The notes beneath the pieces are model-generated. The model made no database searches. It saw only the letters and a list, made by a program, of their open reading frames with translations, and was not told the DNA's origin. Both the position numbers and the translations under genes were made by a program. Below are positions 1-5,274 of a DNA stretch of 7,539 nucleotides, in pieces; the stretch's first letter is position 1, and the number at the start of each line of letters is the position of its first letter. The DNA lies in the NCBI GenBank assembly GCA_021847385.1, contig JAJZTV010000098.1, positions 1-7,539 of the forward strand, written 5' to 3'. Source of the stretch: Pseudomonadota bacterium (GTDB lineage Bacteria > Pseudomonadota > Gammaproteobacteria > Burkholderiales > Thiobacillaceae).

Positions 1-1123
1 TGATGAAAAACAGGAAGACCTGTAGCCGTGCCGAACAGAGCGACAACGGGATCACCAGCATGGTCAGCCGGCGCAGGGCCTGCGAGCGCATCACCCGCGT
101 GCCGAGGATGGCCGGCACGTTGCAGCCGAAACCCATCAACTGCATGACGAAGGCGCGGCCGTCGAGGCCCAGGCGGCTCATCAGCGCGTCCATCAGGAAG
201 GCGGCGCGCGACAGATAGCCGCTGTCTTCCACCACGGCCATGACCATGAAGAAGATCACGATGATCGGCAGGAAGCTGGCGACCGTGCCCAGGCCGTCGT
301 AGAGGCCGTCGACGAGGAAGCTGCGCAAGCCCAAGGGCAAGTGCGTGGCGGCGGGCGTCAGCCAGTCGTCCTTTAGGTAGCCGAGCAGGCCGTTGAGGCC
401 GTCCTGCAAGGGGGCGCCGACCGTATAGATGGCCTGGAAGGCCAGATACATGATGGCGAAGAACAGGGGCAGGCCCAACCAGGGGTGCAGCATGAACCGG
501 TCGATACGGTCGGTGAGCGTGGCCGGCATCTGGATCGGCGTGGCAATGCTTTGGCTGACCAGCGTGGCGAGTTCTTGTTCGATGGAATCGTCGTGTTGGA
601 ACGCCGCCTTGTCGGCATGCTGTAGCTTGGGGTGCAACTTGAGTTGTTCGGCGAGTGTTTGCTTGGCGATATCGAAACCGCCGCCGAATTTGGCGGACAG
701 CAGGCAGACCGGTGCGCTCAGGGCTTGCGATAGGCGTGCCGTGTCGATGCGGATGCCGAGTTTCTTCGCTTCGTCCGCCATGTTGAGCAAGACCAACATG
801 GGTAGGCCCAAGGCCTTCAGTTGCAGGGGCAGGGCGAGCTGGCGGTCGAGCTGACAGGCGTTGAGCACGACGACGAACAGGTTGACCGGCTGGGTTTCCA
901 GAAACCGCCGCACCACCAATTCGTCCTCGGAGAAGCCGTGCATGTTGTAGATGCCGGGCAGGTCGACCACTTCGACCATCGCGTCGTTCAGCAAAATCTT
1001 GGCGGACAGCAGATCGACCGTGATGCCGGGCCAATTACCGATGCGGGCACCGGCACCGGTGAGTCGATTGAAGAACGTGGACTTGCCCGTATTGGGCATG
1101 CCCAGCAGGGCGATACGCTTCAT
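1..1123 (-). CDS. feoB: FeoB ferrous iron transporter, N-terminal half (gene cut by window edge)
   Basis: FeoB is the inner-membrane GTPase-linked permease that brings Fe2+ from periplasm to cytoplasm. About 374 codons are visible of a family that is usually 600-800 residues; the C-terminal part lies beyond base 1. The N-terminal G domain is complete: G1 GMPNTGKS at residues 8-15, a switch-I region GNWPG near 29-33, G3 DLPG at 54-57, G4 NMAD at 114-117 and G5 SAKFG starting at 143. The membrane domain follows, with the Gate motif GFGCNVPA at 331-338 (Cys334) and a second Gate-like motif CSARLQV beginning at Cys363, where most FeoB proteins have Pro instead of Gln368. The ATG overlaps the feoA stop codon (ATGA), so the two genes are translationally coupled. 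No frameshift was seen in the G-domain and Gate segments that I translated base by base. Confidence 0.97.
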   Translation of the reverse strand, partial: MKRIALLGMPNTGKSTFFNRLTGAGARIGNWPGITVDLLSAKILLNDAMVEVVDLPGIYNMHGFSEDELVVRRFLETQPVNLFVVVLNACQLDRQLALPLQLKALGLPMLVLLNMADEAKKLGIRIDTARLSQALSAPVCLLSAKFGGGFDIAKQTLAEQLKLHPKLQHADKAAFQHDDSIEQELATLVSQSIATPIQMPATLTDRIDRFMLHPWLGLPLFFAIMYLAFQAIYTVGAPLQDGLNGLLGYLKDDWLTPAATHLPLGLRSFLVDGLYDGLGTVASFLPIIVIFFMVMAVVEDSGYLSRAAFLMDALMSRLGLDGRAFVMQLMGFGCNVPAILGTRVMRSQALRRLTMLVIPLSLCSARLQVFLFFI

Positions 1124-1350
1124 ACGGCGAGACAGACCGAGATATGCGCGGCCTCGCTGCGGCGTAGGATCAGATCGGTATGGCCGACGCGAACCTGCAT
1201 CGGGCCGTTGAACGGGCCGATCCGGATTACTTCGATGGTGCTGCCGGGCCTGAGCCCCAGGCCAGCCATGCGGCGCGACAACTCCTTGCCGACGTGGAGG
1301 TCTTGTATCGTGCCGCGCATGGTGGGCTTCAGCTGATTCAGGGGCGTCAT
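1120..1350 (-). CDS. feoA: FeoA, small SH3-like partner of FeoB
   Basis: FeoA is a small cytoplasmic SH3-like protein needed for full FeoB activity in ferrous iron uptake. The 76-residue product has the family pattern: RRMAGLGLRPG near residues 26-36, a Gly/Pro-containing turn (IGPFNGP) and a C-terminal strand LRRSEAAHISV. I chose the ATG at 1350 because the alternative in-frame GTG at 1362 lies only 4 bp from the edge of the Fur box and leaves no room for a leader. No clear Shine-Dalgarno sequence precedes either start. The stop codon overlaps the feoB start by 4 bases. The Fur box at 1367-1381 indicates repression when iron is plentiful. No feoC is visible, although it could lie beyond feoB. 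Confidence 0.93.
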   Translation of the reverse strand: MTPLNQLKPTMRGTIQDLHVGKELSRRMAGLGLRPGSTIEVIRIGPFNGPMQVRVGHTDLILRRSEAAHISVCLAV

Positions 1351-1366
1351 GGTTAACCGCACGTGA

Positions 1367-1381
1367 TGAGAATGATTCTCA
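1367..1381 (-). promoter_or_regulatory. Fur box upstream of feoAB
   Basis: The 15 bases form a perfect 7-1-7 inverted repeat, TGAGAAT-n-ATTCTCA. It matches the Fur consensus TGATAAT-n-ATTATCA at 12 of 14 positions. It sits 16 bp upstream of the chosen feoA ATG. Fur with Fe2+ bound would be expected to block transcription of feoAB here. Confidence 0.85.
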
Positions 1382-1409
1382 CGATACTAAAGAAATTAGA
1401 AGATGTACA
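1381..1409 (-). promoter_or_regulatory. Possible sigma70-type promoter for feoAB
   Basis: On the minus strand, TGTACA (1404-1409) and TATCGT (1381-1386) are separated by 17 bp. Each matches the sigma70 consensus at 4 of 6 positions. Transcription would start within the adjacent Fur box, which fits repression. The boxes are weak, so the assignment rests mainly on spacing and position; TTGACC (1427-1432) paired with TGTACA is another, poorer pairing. Confidence 0.3.
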
Positions 1410-1428
1410 GGTCTTTTTTGATGGAGGG

Positions 1429-2973
1429 TCAATGGGGCTGCTTGCCTGCGCGGACCAAGCGTTCGATCGATCGAGGCCAGTGCTTGAGATCGTCGGCTTG
1501 GAATCGGCTAAGGCATGCCATTTCATGCTCTGTGAATGGGTCGATCGCCTGCAACTGCATGTCGAGTACGGCGATGCCGGCCTCCGAGGCATCGCCGCCG
1601 CCTGCGCTCCGCGCGTGCAGGCGTTGTCGGAGCAGGGCTTCGTCAGCTTGCAGGGCCAGGATATGCAGCGGGACGTCCATGGCCGCGGCCAGTTGCGCGA
1701 AAGGCGCGCGGTGTGCCTGTTTGAGGAAGGTGGCATCGACGATGACTGGATAGCCTGCCCGGAGCAGGCCGCGGGCGAGGTCGTGCAGATGCTGGAAGGT
1801 CTGGACGCTGGCGGCTTCGGTATAGATCCCGCCCTCGATGTGTCGGCTCGTTTCCAGGGCGCCCAGGCCGAACAGGCGTTTGCGCTCGACATCGGAGCGA
1901 AGACGAACGGCGCCGAGCTGTTCCAGGACTTGCTGCGAGAGCCAGGTCTTGCCCGAGCCGGAAACGCCATGCATCAGCAGCAGTTTGGCTTGCGCACCTT
2001 GGGATAGGGTAGCGGCCAAACGTAGATAGCCGCCCATCTCGCCGGCCGCGCCGATCTCGCCTTGATGGGCTCGGATGGCAGCAACCTTGGCCCTGACCAT
2101 GGCGCGATAGACCAGATAGAAGCGGAACACCGGCAACCCGGCATAGTCGCCGGTATGTTCCAGATAGCGGTTGAGTAGACGCCAGGCCAGCGGTGCATGT
2201 TCGCGATGGATGAGGTCCATGAACAGAAAGGCCAGTTCGCTCAAGACATCGATCCAGCGCAATGCGGGATTGAACTCGATGCAGTCGAAGATCAAGGGGG
2301 CATCGGCTACCCAGGCGATATTGCCCAGATGCAGGTCGCCATGGCACTCGCGGATAAAGCCTAAGCGCTTGCGTTCGCTGAAGGCCGCCGCCAGGCCGTG
2401 GCCTTCGGTCCGGGTCCAGGCCTCCAGGTGGTCGAGCAAGGTTTGCATTTCGGGCGATGGTCCAAGTGCCCGAATCTGCGCGAAATTTTCCAGGGCGGGC
2501 TGCAGTGCGGCGGCGGGCTCGCCGAATGGGCTATCGCGAGTGGCAGGGGGCAGGTCGCGATGGAACCGGGCGACGGCATCGGCGATCGCATCGATCTGTG
2601 TCGCGCTGATCCGATGGGCTTGATCGAGTGTGCTATCGGCCGGGAAGGCACGCATGCGCACGGCCCAGTCCAGCACCGGGCCGTCGCCGGCGATCTTCGG
2701 CGCCGACTCGCTGCCGGTGATGGCGACGGTGTCGAGATAGATCTGCGGCGCCAGCCGGCGGTTGAGCCGAACCTCTTCTTCGCAAAAGTGCCGGCGCTTG
2801 TCTAGGCTACTGAAATCGAGAAAACCGAGGTTGAGCGGTTTTTTGATTTTGTAGGCGAAGTCGCCGGCGATCAGTACCCACGAGATGTGGGTTTCGATCA
2901 GCCGGACTTCGTGGACCGCATGCGGGTAAGCGCAGGGGTCCAGCAAGTGGGCGATGAGTTCGGGCAGGGACAT
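1429..2973 (-). CDS. Bifunctional aminoglycoside phosphotransferase-fold / P-loop ATP-binding protein
   Basis: This 514-residue protein fuses two kinase-type domains, as in the conserved bacterial family annotated 'bifunctional aminoglycoside phosphotransferase/ATP-binding protein'. Residues about 1-320 have the APH/choline-kinase fold: HGDLHLGN at 211-218 is the catalytic loop (Asp213, Asn218) and IFDCIEF at 228-234 the metal-binding segment (Asp230). Residues about 330-514 form an AAA_33/gluconate-kinase-like P-loop domain with Walker A GVSGSGKT (336-343), RSDVERK (359-365) and VDAT (412-415). The natural substrate is unknown; the fold alone does not imply antibiotic resistance. No signal peptide is seen, so it is cytoplasmic. 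The ATG at 2973 has a modest GGAA upstream. It begins 51 nt after the barrel gene stop and ends 78 nt before feoA, so it may be read through from the iron operon. Confidence 0.92.
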   Translation of the reverse strand: MSLPELIAHLLDPCAYPHAVHEVRLIETHISWVLIAGDFAYKIKKPLNLGFLDFSSLDKRRHFCEEEVRLNRRLAPQIYLDTVAITGSESAPKIAGDGPVLDWAVRMRAFPADSTLDQAHRISATQIDAIADAVARFHRDLPPATRDSPFGEPAAALQPALENFAQIRALGPSPEMQTLLDHLEAWTRTEGHGLAAAFSERKRLGFIRECHGDLHLGNIAWVADAPLIFDCIEFNPALRWIDVLSELAFLFMDLIHREHAPLAWRLLNRYLEHTGDYAGLPVFRFYLVYRAMVRAKVAAIRAHQGEIGAAGEMGGYLRLAATLSQGAQAKLLLMHGVSGSGKTWLSQQVLEQLGAVRLRSDVERKRLFGLGALETSRHIEGGIYTEAASVQTFQHLHDLARGLLRAGYPVIVDATFLKQAHRAPFAQLAAAMDVPLHILALQADEALLRQRLHARSAGGGDASEAGIAVLDMQLQAIDPFTEHEMACLSRFQADDLKHWPRSIERLVRAGKQPH

Positions 2974-3024
2974 GGCGCGTTTCCGGGTGCGTCCCTCATG
3001 ATAGACGCGCTATGTGCTGAACGG

Positions 3025-3759
3025 CTAAAACTCGTATTCCATTTGCAGGCGGAAGGTCCGGTCGGCCGCGGCATCGGACAGGCCGAACAGCAGGGCGGCG
3101 TTGTAGTTGAGCGCCTGCCGCGCCGCCAGCGGTAGCTTGCCAAATACCGCCGGGCCGGCCCGGTGGGATTGCTCGTGCCGATTGGCCCAGTGGTTCCATT
3201 CGCCGATATCGCCGAAACCCTGCAGGCCGTATTCGAATGCGGGTTGGGCACGATATTTGACCTGCCATTGATAGCCCATTTCGGTTTTTGCCGGCGCCTC
3301 CGAGTCGAAATGCCGCTCGAACAACACGTTGCCGTTCAGCTGCAGCAAGCCCCGGTCGACCTGGAACAGCGGACCAGCCCGGAGCTCGTAGCCCTCGCTG
3401 CGGTCTTGCGGGCGCTCAATTTCCACGATCAAGCCGACATCGACCGGATACTCGCCGGGTTCGGTCAATTGGAACTTGTTTTCCCATTCGATGGCGTCGT
3501 ATTTGAGTCCATCGCTACCTTGTTTCTGGTATTTGACATAGACCTCGGTGAACCAATTGTCACTGGCGCCGTAACCGAAACCCAGGCTGCTTGCCGTTCC
3601 CTTCGGCGAGTCACCGCCGTCCTGGCGGCCGAACTTGAAATCGATTTCGCGTTCGCCGGCTTCGACATGTGGCGTGTAGATATAGTCGGCAGGGCCGGCA
3701 ACGGCGTTTTGCAGGCAAAAGAAGGCCATGACCGCGCTAGCGGCGACTGTGTACTTCAT
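3025..3759 (-). CDS. Predicted outer-membrane beta-barrel protein, function unknown
   Basis: The 244-residue product starts with a Sec signal peptide (MKYTVAASAV hydrophobic core, likely cleavage after AVA at residue 21). The mature part has alternating polar/aromatic strands and ends in MEYEF, the terminal Phe typical of proteins inserted by the BAM machinery. The mature N-terminus carries YTPHVEAGEREIDFKFG, which I recognise as a recurring opening of uncharacterised small barrel proteins, but I cannot name a characterised member. The start at 3759 is backed by AAAGGA about 6 nt upstream. It lies only 11 nt after the FTR1 permease stop, so it is almost certainly co-transcribed with the permease and cupredoxin. 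That context suggests a role in iron passage across or sensing at the outer membrane, which is inference. It could instead be a structural or solvent-type porin. Confidence 0.75.
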   Translation of the reverse strand: MKYTVAASAVMAFFCLQNAVAGPADYIYTPHVEAGEREIDFKFGRQDGGDSPKGTASSLGFGYGASDNWFTEVYVKYQKQGSDGLKYDAIEWENKFQLTEPGEYPVDVGLIVEIERPQDRSEGYELRAGPLFQVDRGLLQLNGNVLFERHFDSEAPAKTEMGYQWQVKYRAQPAFEYGLQGFGDIGEWNHWANRHEQSHRAGPAVFGKLPLAARQALNYNAALLFGLSDAAADRTFRLQMEYEF

Positions 3760-3770
3760 CGGATTTCCTT

Positions 3771-4601
3771 TCAGGTTGTGCGAAGTCCGGCGGAAAGGGA
3801 GGGCGCCCGCTTCCAGCGCATCCCCAAGCCGATCAGGGTCAAGGTGGCGACATAGAAGATCACTTGCATTGCGGTCGGTTGTGCCTCATAGCCGGCGACG
3901 AGGTGGAGCAGCGATCCCAGGGTGGAGGCCATGGGCAGGGCCGCGCTGGTGTCCCAGAGTGGCGTCGCGATGCCGGGCAATAGGTCGGCTTGAATCAGGA
4001 ATTTGGCCATTTGCCCGGCCATGCCGGCCGCCAGCAAGAGCAGTAATAACGCGATGACGTCGAATACCCGCTTCAGTGGGATGCGGATCAGGCCCCAATA
4101 GACCACGGCGCCGGCGCCGGCGCCGGCTAACAATCCTAAGCTGCCGCCCGTCAGCGCATGGCGTAGATCGAGCCCGCCGCCGGAAGCCAGGCCATAGAGG
4201 AAGAGAGCGGTTTCCGAGCCTTCGCGCAACACGGCGACGGCGATCAGGATTGCGATGGCGGACAGTTCGCGTCGGCCGTCGCGCACGGCATGCGCGACGT
4301 GCTTAGCGTCGGCTGCCATCTCGGCCCCGTGCTTGGCCATCCAGATGTTGTGCCAGCCCAGCATGACGACGGCAAGGCCGAGCACGCCGGCATTGAATAG
4401 CTCCTGGCCGATGCCATCCGCCCATTGGGCGATGCTGTCCATCAGCCCGGCGACCAACAGCGCACCGAATACGCCGGCCACGATACCTGCACCGATCCAG
4501 CGGTTGCGGCCCGGTATGGTCTTGGTTGCCGCGGCGATGATGCCGATCAGTAGCGCCGCCTCAAGGGTTTCGCGAAAGACGATGAGCAGGGTGCCGAGCA
4601 T
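3771..4601 (-). CDS. FTR1-family high-affinity iron permease (EfeU-like)
   Basis: FTR1 permeases carry iron across the inner membrane, and in Efe systems work with periplasmic partners. The 276-residue protein has two hallmark RExxE motifs: RETLE at residues 10-14 in the first membrane segment and REGSE at 126-130 in the fourth. About seven hydrophobic segments can be drawn, near 2-25, 36-55, 70-88, 113-140, 150-172, 180-200 and 243-262, matching the family. A Gly/Ala run near 159-166 is encoded by a short GCCGGC repeat. The start lies 6 nt after the cupredoxin stop codon, and the next gene follows 11 nt after this one, giving a tight three-gene operon. No EfeB peroxidase and no M75 domain occur in the window, so this is not a standard EfeUOB set. 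Confidence 0.96.
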   Translation of the reverse strand: MLGTLLIVFRETLEAALLIGIIAAATKTIPGRNRWIGAGIVAGVFGALLVAGLMDSIAQWADGIGQELFNAGVLGLAVVMLGWHNIWMAKHGAEMAADAKHVAHAVRDGRRELSAIAILIAVAVLREGSETALFLYGLASGGGLDLRHALTGGSLGLLAGAGAGAVVYWGLIRIPLKRVFDVIALLLLLLAAGMAGQMAKFLIQADLLPGIATPLWDTSAALPMASTLGSLLHLVAGYEAQPTAMQVIFYVATLTLIGLGMRWKRAPSLSAGLRTT

Positions 4602-4607
4602 GATCGC

Positions 4608-4928
4608 TTACTCTGCGATGAGCGTACCGCGGGCGGTCTGCTCGTTGAATTCGCCAACGAAGGGATACTGACCAGGGGTGAGCGGGCCGATATAAATGGT
4701 CGCCTTGGATTTGCCAGGGATGACCTTTTCCCGGTTCAGCTTGTGGCTCTCGAATTCTTCCGGCGTGGCGTCCAGGTTGTTGACGATCAGCTTGATTTTC
4801 TGGCCGGCGGGCACGCGGAGCTCGGTCGGCTCGAAGCGATGGTCTTTGATGGTGAGGTCGAATTCGGTGCTGGCGGCGAGGGTTAACGGCGATGCCAGGA
4901 TCGCAAGCGCAAACAGGGTAAGTTTCAC
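4608..4928 (-). CDS. Periplasmic cupredoxin-like protein of an FTR1 iron-uptake operon
   Basis: A 106-residue product starts at GTG 4928, chosen because AAGGAG lies 6 nt upstream and translation then opens directly with a signal peptide (hydrophobic residues 3-18, cleavage near LAA). The mature domain has the cupredoxin-like layout: FDLTIKDHRFEP, RVPAGQKIKLIVNN, an acidic PEEFESHKLNRE segment, and a closing GPLTPGQYPF strand. It resembles the N-terminal cupredoxin domain of EfeO but stands alone, without the M75 helical domain. The mature protein has no Cys and no Met, so a classical type-1 copper site is not possible; the acidic Glu/His segment is a more plausible metal-binding place. It probably binds or hands over iron in the periplasm for the FTR1 permease 6 nt downstream. 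The Fur box at 4971-4985 should control it. Confidence 0.9.
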   Translation of the reverse strand: MKLTLFALAILASPLTLAASTEFDLTIKDHRFEPTELRVPAGQKIKLIVNNLDATPEEFESHKLNREKVIPGKSKATIYIGPLTPGQYPFVGEFNEQTARGTLIAE

Positions 4929-4934
4929 GGTGTG

Positions 4935-4940
4935 CTCCTT
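4935..4940 (-). promoter_or_regulatory. Shine-Dalgarno site deciding the cupredoxin start
   Basis: AAGGAG on the minus strand lies 6 nt upstream of GTG 4928. It excludes the in-frame ATG at 4967, which would put extra polar residues ahead of the signal peptide and has no comparable ribosome site. Confidence 0.85.
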
Positions 4941-4957
4941 GAGGAATGGTTGTTGAT

Positions 4958-4986
4958 ATTGAATCACAAATAAAAATGATTATCAA
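4958..4986 (-). promoter_or_regulatory. Predicted promoter of the cupredoxin-FTR1 operon
   Basis: On the minus strand TTGATA (4981-4986) and TTCAAT (4958-4963) are spaced 17 bp apart. Transcription would begin near 4951, leaving a leader of about 23 nt that contains the AAGGAG ribosome site. The Fur box at 4971-4985 covers the -35 element and the spacer, the usual layout for iron repression. Confidence 0.45.
4971..4985 (-). promoter_or_regulatory. Fur box of the cupredoxin-FTR1 operon
   Basis: TAAAAAT-n-ATTATCA matches the 7-1-7 Fur consensus TGATAAT-n-ATTATCA at 12 of 14 positions, with the right half perfect. It overlaps the predicted minus-strand promoter in the divergent intergenic region. 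Binding might also influence hemP, whose own box lies 13 bp away. Confidence 0.8.
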
Positions 4987-4991
4987 CAGTA

Positions 4992-5020
4992 TTGCAGATG
5001 AGAATTGTTATCGTTATGAT
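4992..5020 (+). promoter_or_regulatory. Predicted promoter of hemP and the right-hand arm
   Basis: TTGCAG (4992-4997) and TATGAT (5015-5020; 5 of 6 consensus bases) are separated by 17 bp. The second Fur box lies in the spacer. Transcription starting 6-7 nt downstream would fall on or next to the hemP ATG at 5027, which would leave little or no leader. Confidence 0.45.
4999..5013 (+). promoter_or_regulatory. Fur box of hemP
   Basis: TGAGAAT-n-GTTATCG matches the 7-1-7 Fur consensus at 11 of 14 positions and is followed directly by another TTATGA half-site-like stretch. It occupies the spacer between the predicted hemP -35 and -10 boxes, so bound Fur would block polymerase. Confidence 0.75.
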
Positions 5021-5026
5021 GTGGCC

Positions 5027-5206
5027 ATGATGGATCGTCAAAAACACACAGAACCCGCGGCGGCCACAAGTGGCGCGCCTTCGGCAGAAAAGCCCCTATC
5101 GACCGAGCAATTGTTCGGTGCCGGCAAAGTGGTGCTGATCGAACATCGGGGTGAGCGATACCAACTCCGGCTGACCCAAAACGGCAAGTTGATCCTGACC
5201 AAATAA
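5027..5206 (+). CDS. hemP: HemP family small protein (haem/iron uptake-associated)
   Basis: The 59-residue product has a low-complexity polar N-terminus (residues 1-20) followed by the HemP domain: STEQLFGAGKVVLIEHRGER and the closing YQLRLTQNGKLILTK. HemP proteins are found beside haem and siderophore uptake genes under Fur control; in some betaproteobacteria the homologue (HmuP) acts as a regulator of haem receptor expression. The start is one of two tandem ATGs (5027, 5030). A longer reading frame back to 4946 is rejected because it would translate both Fur boxes and overlap the divergent gene. No clear ribosome site precedes the start, and the predicted promoter ends at 5020. No haem receptor or haem transporter is visible here, so its partner must lie elsewhere, or it serves general iron control. 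Confidence 0.92.
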   Translation: MMDRQKHTEPAAATSGAPSAEKPLSTEQLFGAGKVVLIEHRGERYQLRLTQNGKLILTK

Positions 5207-5211
5207 CCTTT

Positions 5212-5250
5212 TAGCCAGCCAACGGGCATCTTCGCCCCTGTAGCCAGCCA
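5212..5250 (+). repeat. Direct repeat of 10 bp in the hemP to DUF6662 gap
   Basis: TAGCCAGCCA occurs at 5212-5221 and again at 5241-5250, flanking a small GGGC/GCCC hairpin (5224-5227 with 5234-5237). The core AGCCAGC is complementary to GCTGGCT at 5291-5297, inside codons 6-8 of the next gene, so either copy could pair across that gene's start. No T-tract follows, so this is not a convincing terminator. Confidence 0.5.
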
Positions 5251-5274
5251 GCGTGACAACCATGGAGCATCATC

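Noticed and set aside
1363..2007. Long plus-strand open frame of 214 codons
   Set aside because: It lies antisense to the kinase-fold gene, which has clear catalytic motifs; the plus-strand product shows no recognisable domain and is explained by GC-rich codon bias.
3163..3855. Plus-strand open frame of 230 codons
   Set aside because: Antisense to the outer-membrane barrel gene and to the end of the FTR1 permease gene; no domain, no signal peptide, no ribosome site.
4108..4127. GGCGCC/GCCGGC repeat as a possible regulatory element
   Set aside because: It lies inside the FTR1 coding sequence and simply encodes a Gly/Ala run in a membrane segment.
4929..4967. Upstream ATG (4967) for the cupredoxin gene
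   Set aside because: It adds 13 mainly polar residues before the signal peptide, overlaps the predicted -10 region, and is contradicted by AAGGAG placed correctly for GTG 4928.
4946..5026. N-terminal extension of HemP back to GTG-like start 4946
   Set aside because: It would translate through both Fur boxes and both predicted promoters and overlaps the upstream part of the divergent gene; family size supports the start at 5027.
5224..5237. Small hairpin after hemP as a terminator
   Set aside because: The stem is only 4 bp with no following T-tract, and the next gene is closely spaced and on the same strand.
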